From: Eubacteriaceae bacterium | GTDB taxonomy: Bacteria; Bacillota; Clostridia; Eubacteriales; Anaerofustaceae | Direction of reading: 5' to 3' | NCBI GenBank assembly: GCA_017531485.1 | Contig: JAFXKY010000058.1 | Coordinates: 1 to 64,000 of the forward strand | Length of the DNA: 64,000 nt | Shown here: one piece after another, positions 50,875-57,228 of the stretch | How the letters are laid out: every line of letters begins with the position of its first letter | Numbering within the stretch: position 1 is the first letter of the stretch | Notes under the pieces: generated by a model | The model's database searches: none | What the model was told of the DNA's origin: nothing | The model's input: only the letters and a program-made list of their open reading frames with translations | Translations under genes and position numbers: made by a program

Positions 50875-51144
50875 CTACTTTCTGAGTCCGAGCTGAGCGA
50901 TGAGTGCTCTGTATTTTTCGATGTCTTTAGCCATCAGGTAGTCAAGAAGTCTTCTTCTTTTACCAACCATTTTAAGAAGGCCTCTTCTTGAGTGGTGGTC
51001 TTTTTTGTTCTGTTTAAGGTGTTCGTTTAAGTGGTTGATTCTTTCTGTGAGAATAGCAACCTGTACTTCTGCAGAACCTGTATCTTTGTCATGGTGCTGA
51101 TACGGCTGCATTACAGCAAGTTTTTCTTCTTTGTTAAGATGCAT
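50875..51144 (-). CDS. rpsO: 30S ribosomal protein S15
   Basis: 89 aa, the exact usual length. [50 protein letters not shown] is spread over the middle and is diagnostic for S15, which binds 16S rRNA early in 30S assembly. Start at 51144 behind CGGAGGAAATAAAA; a longer frame would include the leader. The gene order rpsO-pnp is the widespread bacterial one. Confidence 0.98.
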   Translation of the reverse strand: MHLNKEEKLAVMQPYQHHDKDTGSAEVQVAILTERINHLNEHLKQNKKDHHSRRGLLKMVGKRRRLLDYLMAKDIEKYRALIAQLGLRK

Positions 51145-51217
51145 TTTTATTTCCTCCGAATATTTACTCCTCTGCCCCTGTATGCGTCGGAAATTCGACA
51201 TACAGAGCACAGGGCAC
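51145..51217 (-). promoter_or_regulatory. Structured rpsO leader
   Basis: The minus-strand leader contains CTGTATG-TCG pairing with CGA-(GC)-CATACAG (plus 51178-51205). The loop-flanking CCCTG and CAGGGG segments could form a second or pseudoknotted helix near the ribosome site. This fits a ribosomal-protein autoregulatory leader for S15, but the class is not certain. Confidence 0.5.
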
Positions 51218-51223
51218 CTTGGT

Positions 51224-51252
51224 ATTATACTACCGTGGACATGATTTGTCAA
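51224..51252 (-). promoter_or_regulatory. Promoter of rpsO (perfect consensus)
   Basis: On the minus strand TTGACA (51247-51252), exactly 17 nt, TATAAT (51224-51229). Confidence 0.92.
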
Positions 51253-51467
51253 GCACAAAACGGCTTTTTTCAGCGAATTGCACGGCGTACCTGTCTGTTT
51301 GGTATTATAGCATTTTTTATATGGTTTTAAAAGCGTGAGAAATAATTTTCTAATGAAATTCTAAGAAAATTCTAATGTTGGTCTAATAATTATATTGTAT
51401 TATATCTGTAACAGGAAAAACAGAACCGATTTCTTGTTATAAACTCCTAAATTTCATATGACAAATC

Positions 51468-51501
51468 AAAAAAAATACAGCTGGGGGGCTGTATTTTTTT
51501 T
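51468..51501. terminator. Orphan terminator-like hairpin
   Basis: AAAAAAAATACAGC and GCTGTATTTTTTTT form a 14-bp stem with a G-rich loop and T-run. No recognised gene ends here. Between this and the rpsO promoter (51253-51467) the DNA is AT-rich, with four spaced copies of a CTAA-containing motif (TTCTAATG, TTCTAAG, TTCTAATG, GTCTAATA at 51347-51388), and no ORF with a ribosome site. Confidence 0.65.
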
Positions 51502-51509
51502 ATGGGAAG

Positions 51510-51556
51510 ATCCCCCTTAGGATAAGGGGGAAAGAGGGCGAAGCTCTCAGGGGGAT
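51510..51556 (+). repeat. Type A palindromic element, copy A5
   Basis: ATCCCCC...GGGGGAT ends, hairpin 1 CCCCCTTA/TAAGGGGG, hairpin 2 GAGGGC/GCTCTC with GAA loop. Confidence 0.85.
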
Positions 51557-51613
51557 CGGGGAGAAGTACGAATGTCGGGAAAAGTATATGATCTCAGCCT
51601 GCAGGTATGCGTT

Positions 51614-51645
51614 AATAAAAAACACAGCCTTTTTACGGGCTGTGT
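51614..51645 (-). terminator. Terminator of UROD-family gene 2
   Basis: On the minus strand ACACAGCC and GGCTGTGT pair and TTTTTT follows. Confidence 0.88.
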
Positions 51646-51652
51646 CGGAAGA

Positions 51653-52726
51653 TCATTCTGAATATTTGATTCTTGAGAGGCGGTATACTTCTTTTCTGAA
51701 TACGGGGTTGCCCATAGCAACTCTGCCTGACATACTGATGAAGCATGTTGTGCCGGGTTTGGTGTATTTTTCAACGAATTCTTTTGCAGCCTTCGCAGCT
51801 TCTTCGTCTGTAGCGTTTTCGTGGAGTTCGGGGATCACGCCGAAAGCGATCTTGTCGCCGTAAAGCTCATAAAGCTTGCCGTAATCGTTCATGGGCTGTC
51901 CGCCCCATGTGTTGAAGCCGATCTCGATCATAGCGGGAACGAGCATTTCGATCATACCGCAGGAGTGGAAGTCAACGTACATACCCTTTGAGTGGCAGAA
52001 GTCAACGACTTTCTTCATCGGCGGAACGAGCATTTCGCGGACTGTGTCGAGGGAGAAGAACGGTGCTCTCTGTGCGCCCCAGTCATCATGCATATTTACG
52101 CCGTCGATGGGGTAATACTGGATGTGTTTGTCGATGATCTTGATGTAAAGGTCAGCGATGTTGTCGAGGAGTTCCTTTAAAGCGTCCTGCTGTTCTTCGT
52201 CGATCATGGCCATAGCAGCGCCTTCGAAGTCCATGAATGAGATAAGTCTTTCGAAGAAGCCGTTGAAGAGCATCATCTGAACATAAACGTCTTTGTTTGC
52301 TTCAAAGAACGGTTTCATTCTTTCTGCGCTGCCTTCCCAGTCCCAGCTGTCAACGTCCGGGAATTGGATGACTTCTTTCCAGTCGTTGGCGTCTTTGAGA
52401 GTCGGTTCACCGGGTTTTACGATAGATCCGCCGACTGTGGGGATGTATACCCATTCGATGCCGAACATATCTTTTCCGCCGATTTCTTCCGGTTTAAGTC
52501 TTTTGCCTGATACGGCACCGCGGGCGATGTTGTCGCCGATGAGGTCTGTTGAGAAGTAAGCTGTCTCGAGACCCATAGGCATCCATACGGGTTCGCCTCT
52601 GAGCATAGAGAACCATGCTTCCTTGAAAGTAACGGGGAAGTCATAAAGCGGTGTCGGCGGGCCGAAGAATGAAGGTTTTTCGCCAACGACAGTGAGTTCT
52701 TTTTCGTTGAAGGGGATCTTTGTCAT
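51653..52726 (-). CDS. Uroporphyrinogen-decarboxylase-family (methyltransferase-like) protein 2
   Basis: 357 aa of the UROD/MtaA-like superfamily. VNMHDDWGAQRAPFFSLDTVREML and MYVDFHSCGMIEMLVPAMIEIGFNTWGG align with the same segments of the gene at 29894. This copy keeps the His-x-Cys-Gly zinc motif (HSCG) of corrinoid-dependent methyltransferases. No corrinoid-binding subunit is adjacent. Promoter at 52755 with a palindrome over the -35, terminator at 51614. Methyl donor and acceptor unknown. Confidence 0.85.
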   Translation of the reverse strand: MTKIPFNEKELTVVGEKPSFFGPPTPLYDFPVTFKEAWFSMLRGEPVWMPMGLETAYFSTDLIGDNIARGAVSGKRLKPEEIGGKDMFGIEWVYIPTVGGSIVKPGEPTLKDANDWKEVIQFPDVDSWDWEGSAERMKPFFEANKDVYVQMMLFNGFFERLISFMDFEGAAMAMIDEEQQDALKELLDNIADLYIKIIDKHIQYYPIDGVNMHDDWGAQRAPFFSLDTVREMLVPPMKKVVDFCHSKGMYVDFHSCGMIEMLVPAMIEIGFNTWGGQPMNDYGKLYELYGDKIAFGVIPELHENATDEEAAKAAKEFVEKYTKPGTTCFISMSGRVAMGNPVFRKEVYRLSRIKYSE

Positions 52727-52754
52727 TGTGTTTCTCCTTGTGTGTTATTTATTT

Positions 52755-52785
52755 ATAATATGTTACTGTTATTTTACCGTAAAAT
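52755..52785 (-). promoter_or_regulatory. Promoter and palindrome of UROD-family gene 2
   Basis: On the minus strand TTTACG (52778-52783), 17-nt spacer, TATTAT (52755-52760). The -35 lies inside a perfect palindrome ATTTTACCGTAAAAT (52771-52785). Confidence 0.6.
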
Positions 52786-52867
52786 GTTCCATGATTAAAC
52801 ATATCCGCAATACGAAATATATATCTTCTGCCTTCTGATTTTTCGTCATGGTGAGAAGATGTGAATA

Positions 52868-52916
52868 TTCCCCCTTACTTGTAAGGGGGACAGATGGCGC
52901 AAGTCATCAGGGGGAT
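52868..52916 (+). repeat. Type A palindromic element, copy A6
   Basis: CCCCCTTAC/GTAAGGGGG hairpin 1; hairpin 2 GATGGC/GTCATC with GCAA loop; GGGGGAT end. The rest of the 298-nt gap has no visible gene. Confidence 0.85.
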
Positions 52917-52979
52917 CGGGGAGATGGAAAGAGTGCGGCAGATGTGGATGAATCATAAACCGGTGGTTTGTGCCGGAAT

Positions 52980-53004
52980 AAAAAAAGCGCGGCGGAGCCA
53001 CGCT
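52980..53004 (-). terminator. Terminator of the GNAT/scp transcript
   Basis: On the minus strand AGCGTGGC and GCCGCGCT pair (one G-U) with TCC loop; TTTTTT follows. Confidence 0.85.
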
Positions 53005-53024
53005 GATAGGTATATTTTTGCCTG

Positions 53025-53480
53025 TTACAGATGCTTTACCATAAGCAGTCGGGTATTGTCTTTACGCAGAAGTTCATAACCGCTTCTTTCGTACAGACGT
53101 CGTGCGGGGAGGTTTGATTCTTCCACATGAAGGAGAATGTCGTATATTCCCGCATTTTTTGCCGCTTCTTCCGAATATGAAAGGAGCTTTGTGCCGATTC
53201 CGCGGCTGCGGTATTTTTCGTCCACGCAGAAGTCGTCGATATATACGTACTCCCGGTCTTCCCGTTTCACTTCCACGGAGATATATCCGATAACCTCGCC
53301 TTTATTTTCCGCAACGATGATGACGTCTTCGGACGGGCCGAAAAAACGAAGGAGATAATCTTCTTCGTATCCGCCTTTTGGGTCTTCACCGTAAATGGCG
53401 CGGAGCATATCCATAAACAGCTCTTCAATGGCTGATTTGTCGGAGAGGGTGGCTTGTCTGAAAATCATGTCGGAGATCAT
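53025..53480 (-). CDS. GNAT-family N-acetyltransferase
   Basis: 151 aa. YVYIDDFCVDEKYRSRGIGTKLLSYSEEAAKNAG holds the acetyl-CoA motif RxxGIG, and ESNLPARRLYERSGYEL is the C-terminal GNAT motif. Overlaps scpB by ATGA, so it is the last gene of the lysA-side minus operon M50-scpA-scpB-GNAT. Substrate unknown; the length and motif arrangement resemble RimI-like or small-molecule acetyltransferases. Confidence 0.88.
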   Translation of the reverse strand: MISDMIFRQATLSDKSAIEELFMDMLRAIYGEDPKGGYEEDYLLRFFGPSEDVIIVAENKGEVIGYISVEVKREDREYVYIDDFCVDEKYRSRGIGTKLLSYSEEAAKNAGIYDILLHVEESNLPARRLYERSGYELLRKDNTRLLMVKHL

Positions 53481-54022
53481 TCTTTTTCTTCTTCGTTTTC
53501 CTGCATATCGACGCCTGAGAACGCGCCGAAGTCGGGAAGTTCTTCGATGGTTTCGATCTGCATGAACTGCAGAAATTCGTCCGTTGTCACAAATCCCATA
53601 GGTCTTCCGGGAAGGTCAAGCCTTCCGTTAGAATCCACAAGCCCTCTTGCGATAAGAGTATCAAGGGAGGATGTGGACTGCACTCCGCGGATGCGTTCGA
53701 TCTCCGAACGGGTGACGGGCTGACGGTAAGCGACGATGGCGAGGGTCTCCAGAGCCGCCTGAGAGAGGGTGGTCGGTTCGGGCGGGGAGAGAAGGAGCTT
53801 GATGTATGGATAATATTCTTCGCGGGACACCATTTTCACCGTGTCGTGGGTGATGATGATTCTCATACCGCGCTTTTGTTCGTCATAATCATCCCGCAGT
53901 TCGCAGAGAATGGGATATATGTCTTCGTAATACGCGTCAAAGACTGCCTCGATATTTTTTATTTTGACGGCTTCTCCGTGAGCAAACAGGAGAGCCTCGA
54001 TTATATGTTTTCTATTGTCCAT
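53477..54022 (-). CDS. scpB: Segregation and condensation protein B
   Basis: 181 aa of two winged-helix domains. LSQAALETLAIVAYRQPVTRSEIERIRGV and SSLDTLIARGLVDSNGRLDLPGRPMGFVTTDEFLQF are the ScpB signature. ScpB dimers bind ScpA in the SMC condensin complex for chromosome segregation. Start overlaps the scpA end by 11 nt. Confidence 0.96.
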   Translation of the reverse strand: MDNRKHIIEALLFAHGEAVKIKNIEAVFDAYYEDIYPILCELRDDYDEQKRGMRIIITHDTVKMVSREEYYPYIKLLLSPPEPTTLSQAALETLAIVAYRQPVTRSEIERIRGVQSTSSLDTLIARGLVDSNGRLDLPGRPMGFVTTDEFLQFMQIETIEELPDFGAFSGVDMQENEEEKE

Positions 54023-54752
54023 TTTGTGTGTCTTTCGTGTAATTTACGGTAATGTCGGAATATGAATATTCCTGAGAGATAGTGATCTCGCCCATTTTGT
54101 ACATCTCCAGTATCGCAAGGAATATGCCTGTCATGTACGCCCTTGTGGGGTGAGAGGAGATTATTTCGTCAAATGTCAGGCGGCGTTTTTCCCGGAGTTT
54201 CGCCTGAAGGTCGCTGATGAGGACTTCAACGGAATATTCTTCCGTTTCCATCAGCATAGGCGAGTTTTCCTCAATGCGGATCTTTCGTTTGAGAAGGACC
54301 TTGCTCATGGCTTTTAAGATCATCTCGCTTGTAAGCTGAAGGTTGGTGTTGTCGACGATGTCTTCGAAATAATCCTGCTCACGGGAAAAGCGGAGGGAAT
54401 AATCGCCTTCGGCTTTTGCGAGGTGGGAGGCTATGGCCTTGAACTGGGAATATTCAATGAGCCTTGCCACAAGTTCTTCTCTCGGGTCGATCTCTTCGCC
54501 TGTTTCCTCGTCGATCTCTTTTGGAAGCATCATCCTTGATTTGATCTCAATTAAGGTGGAAGCCATGACGACAAATTCCGCCGCAAGTTCAATATTGAAA
54601 GAATTGGCGGCGTAGATGTAGTTCATATATTGTTTTGTTATTTCGGAAATGGGGATATCGAATATATCCACCTCATTTTTTGCAATAAGGCTCAGAAGCA
54701 GGTCGAGGGGACCTGAGAATTTCTCTAAGGTGAGGATATTTTCTTCGTTCAT
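54012..54752 (-). CDS. scpA: Segregation and condensation protein A
   Basis: 246 aa, kleisin family. EKFSGPLDLLLSLIAKNEVDIFDIPISEITKQYMNYI is the N-terminal SMC-neck-binding region and the C-terminal winged helix (RLTFDEIISSHPTRAYMTGIFLAILEMYKMGEI) binds the SMC head. Works with ScpB and SMC. GAGGAAAA precedes the ATG, 10 nt after the M50 gene. Confidence 0.96.
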   Translation of the reverse strand: MNEENILTLEKFSGPLDLLLSLIAKNEVDIFDIPISEITKQYMNYIYAANSFNIELAAEFVVMASTLIEIKSRMMLPKEIDEETGEEIDPREELVARLIEYSQFKAIASHLAKAEGDYSLRFSREQDYFEDIVDNTNLQLTSEMILKAMSKVLLKRKIRIEENSPMLMETEEYSVEVLISDLQAKLREKRRLTFDEIISSHPTRAYMTGIFLAILEMYKMGEITISQEYSYSDITVNYTKDTQNGQ

Positions 54753-54762
54753 TTTTCCTCCG

Positions 54763-55374
54763 TCAAAGGGTAGAGATGATGATATTCATTATTGCGGAAT
54801 AAACACCGTTGATGATGGGATACATTATGTCCGACAAAACTCCCGTATAGATAAGGGCGATAAGCACGATATAGATATACTTTTCGTACTTATACATATA
54901 ATACTCATACTTTCTCGGCAGGAATGTTGCGAGAAGTTTGCTTCCGTCAAGAGGCGGGAAGGGCATTAAGTTAAACACCGCATATCCGATATTGAGCTGG
55001 ATGCCGTATATGAGCATGATATTGAGGTATGTAAGGTCCGTCATGACGAATATTCTCAGGAGGACTGCGAAAAGGACCGCGAGTATCATATTCGCAGTTA
55101 CTCCCGCGAGGCTGACGAGGCGCATACCTGTCTTTCTGTTACGGAAGTTCATGGGGTTAATGGGCACAGGTTTTGCCCAGCCGAATCTGAACAGTATCAT
55201 ACAGATAAGTCCGAATATGTCGATATGTTTTATGGGGTTGAGGGTAAGTCTGCCGCGGATCTTTGCGGTATTATCTCCCATATAAAGGGCGGCATACCCA
55301 TGGGCGCACTCGTGGATCATGATTGAGAGTATGGCGACGGGTGCTATAAGAAGGATTTCAAAGATATCGTTCAA
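54763..55374 (-). CDS. Site-2 protease (M50) family membrane metalloprotease
   Basis: About 203 aa from a TTG at 55374 behind AAAGGAATAAGACC; upstream codons to 55455 look non-coding. The zinc motif HECAHGYAALYMGD (HExxH) lies in the first TM segment, and the third zinc ligand region FPPLDGSKLL in a later one. Four to five TM segments. The short form without PDZ domains occurs next to scpA in many Firmicutes. Substrate unknown. Confidence 0.88.
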   Translation of the reverse strand: MNDIFEILLIAPVAILSIMIHECAHGYAALYMGDNTAKIRGRLTLNPIKHIDIFGLICMILFRFGWAKPVPINPMNFRNRKTGMRLVSLAGVTANMILAVLFAVLLRIFVMTDLTYLNIMLIYGIQLNIGYAVFNLMPFPPLDGSKLLATFLPRKYEYYMYKYEKYIYIVLIALIYTGVLSDIMYPIINGVYSAIMNIIISTL

Positions 55375-55463
55375 GGTCTTATTCCTTTCGTGGTTGTCGG
55401 GGGTAATATGGAAAGTGGGGTATGGTGATTCACGGATATTTCCCTTGATCCGCAATATCCCCG

Positions 55464-55510
55464 ATCCCCCTGCGGGCTTCGCCCGCTTTCCCCCTTATCC
55501 TGACGGGGGA
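55464..55510 (-). repeat. Type A palindromic element, copy A9
   Basis: Minus orientation. Hairpin 2 is GCGGGC/GCCCGC with GAA loop; hairpin 1 CCCCCGTCAGGATAAGGGGG is partly mismatched. It directly abuts element C2. Confidence 0.82.
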
Positions 55511-55511
55511 C

Positions 55512-55679
55512 GGCGCCGCCGTGCTCATCGCTTCGCGATGAGCCGCCTGAGGCGAAGCCTCAGGCAAAATCCGCTTCGCGGATTTTACGGCGGCGGCCGC
55601 GCCGCGCGTGCAGCAAAGCTGCACGCAGCCCGTGGCGAAGCCACGGGCAAAGCAAGGCTTTGCCTTGCTTTGCGGCGCC
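55512..55679. repeat. Type C palindromic element, copy 2
   Basis: Outer stem GGCGCCGC (55512-55519) with GCGGCGCC (55672-55679). Inner serial hairpins, mostly 9 bp with 3-nt loops: GCTCATCGC/GCGATGAGC, GCCTGAGGC/GCCTCAGGC, AAAATCCGC/GCGGATTTT, GCGTGCAGC/GCTGCACGC, GCCCGTGGC/GCCACGGGC, AAAGCAAGGC/GCCTTGCTTT. Same order as element C1, with paired substitutions in several stems. No gene. Confidence 0.9.
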
Positions 55680-55682
55680 CAT

Positions 55683-55727
55683 GCTCCCTTATTTATAAGG
55701 GAGCTGTCACGGAGTGACTGAGGGATC
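55683..55727 (+). repeat. Type A element, divergent copy A10
   Basis: Hairpin 1 GCTCCCTTAT/ATAAGGGAGC, hairpin 2 GTCAC/GTGAC with GGA loop, end GAGGGATC. The C5 arms are replaced by TCCCT, with matching change on the other arm. Confidence 0.75.
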
Positions 55728-55809
55728 GGTCCGATACGAAGACTGTTTCCGGATCGGGGTGTTTCTTACGAGTTATACAATCATCTTTGTGTATGCATTT
55801 TTTAAGCAC

Positions 55810-55841
55810 ATCCCCCTGTTTTCCCCTTATCCTGAGGGGAT
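55810..55841 (-). repeat. Type A element, short copy A11
   Basis: Minus orientation: ATCCCCTCAGGATAAGGGGA then ACAGGGGGAT, lacking hairpin 2, like the copy at 63509. Just downstream of lysA; may also serve as its terminator, as no other one is visible. Confidence 0.75.
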
Positions 55842-55844
55842 AAT

Positions 55845-57116
55845 TTATTCAAGCCATGACGGCGTAAGGTCGTTCTGAATTACCTGTTCGACTGTTTCCC
55901 TTCTTACCATAAGTTCCGCTTTGTCACCCTTTAAGAGGACGACGGCAGGGCGCGGAAGGCGGTTGTAGTTGCTTGCCATGGAATAATTGTAAGCACCTGT
56001 GCACATTACGGCGAGGATGTCGCCGCGCTGCGGGTCGGGAAGGGAAATGTTCCTGATCAGTGTGTCACTTTCGCAGGCACGTCCCGCAACAGTGACCGTG
56101 CGGGTAGGTTCTTCGCCGAACTTGTTGGCGATGATTGCGTGATACTCAGCCTGATAAAGCGCAGGGCGTGGGTTGTCCGCAAGGGAGCCGTCAACGGAGA
56201 TGTATGTCTTGACTTCGGGGATCTCTTTGATTGTTCCGATGGTGTAAAGAGTGATGCCCGCTTCGCTGATGATGAATCTGCCGGGCTCGACGATGATCTT
56301 CGGAACTTTTTCGTCGGGATATTTTTCAAAGAATTTGTCAATGCTCTGTCTGAGTGTCTTAGCGTATGCTCTCAGGTCAAAACGTGTGTCGCCGGGAAGA
56401 TATATTACCCCGAAGCCGCCGCCGAGGTTGAGTTCGGAAAGATCGATTCCCATGCCCCTGAACTGCATGAACATATCAAGCATTATCTCCATTGCAACCG
56501 CGAACGGCTCCATTGTTGTTATGGAAGAACCGATGTGACAATGGATGCCCGTGAGTGAGAGATTTGCCGCTTCCTTACACATGATCGCCCCTCTTATTGC
56601 CTGTGAAAGGGGGATGCCGAATTTGGAGTCGAGAGTGCCTGTGGTGATATATTCATGGGTGTGGGCTTCCACTCCCGGAGAAAGGCGGAGGTGTACGTTC
56701 TGCACTTTTCCGAGCTCTCCTGCGATCCTGTCCACTCTCGGGATCTCTTCGAGGGAGTCGATGGTGATGGTGCCGACAGAGGAATTTATCGCAAGGGTTA
56801 TTTCACGGTCGGTCTTGTTTGAGCCGTGGAAGGTGATGCGTGAAGGGGGGAATGCGCTTGTGAGGGCTGTGATGAGTTCGCCTTCGGAAACGACGTCCAG
56901 GTTGATGCCTGCGTTTTTCACTATCCTGCACATAGCAGTATTCAGAAATGCCTTGCCGGCATAATTGATGGAGTGGTCTATGTTTTCTGCCGTGAGGGCT
57001 GATGTTATTTCATTTATTGACTGTTCGATCTTGTCCTGACTTATGACGTAAAGCGGAGTGCCGAAAGTCTTTGCGAGGGTGGTGGTGTCGTGATCTGAAA
57101 AGATAAAATTGCTCAT
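55845..57116 (-). CDS. lysA: Diaminopimelate decarboxylase
   Basis: 423 aa, fold-type III PLP enzyme. INYAGKAFLNTAMCRIV holds the PLP-binding Lys; GIHCHIGSSITTMEPF, ELNLGGGFGVIY and IIVEPGRFIISEAG bind PLP phosphate; AGRACESDTLI contains the active-site Cys of the partner subunit. It makes L-lysine from meso-diaminopimelate. AAGGAGAAGACA precedes the ATG. Confidence 0.96.
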   Translation of the reverse strand: MSNFIFSDHDTTTLAKTFGTPLYVISQDKIEQSINEITSALTAENIDHSINYAGKAFLNTAMCRIVKNAGINLDVVSEGELITALTSAFPPSRITFHGSNKTDREITLAINSSVGTITIDSLEEIPRVDRIAGELGKVQNVHLRLSPGVEAHTHEYITTGTLDSKFGIPLSQAIRGAIMCKEAANLSLTGIHCHIGSSITTMEPFAVAMEIMLDMFMQFRGMGIDLSELNLGGGFGVIYLPGDTRFDLRAYAKTLRQSIDKFFEKYPDEKVPKIIVEPGRFIISEAGITLYTIGTIKEIPEVKTYISVDGSLADNPRPALYQAEYHAIIANKFGEEPTRTVTVAGRACESDTLIRNISLPDPQRGDILAVMCTGAYNYSMASNYNRLPRPAVVLLKGDKAELMVRRETVEQVIQNDLTPSWLE

Positions 57117-57191
57117 TGTCTTCTCCTTATATGGTTATACGGAATATTATAGCAAATTTTTATAATAAATCGTACGATTTTGTGAACTTTT

Positions 57192-57222
57192 TTGAGATAA
57201 ATCCCTGTTTTTTTGGTATCAT
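57192..57222 (+). promoter_or_regulatory. Possible promoter of rnr, leaderless arrangement
   Basis: TTGAGA (57192-57197) and TATCAT (57217-57222) are 19 nt apart. The -10 ends 6 nt before the ATG at 57229, and no ribosome site is present. Confidence 0.45.
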
Positions 57223-57228
57223 ATACGT

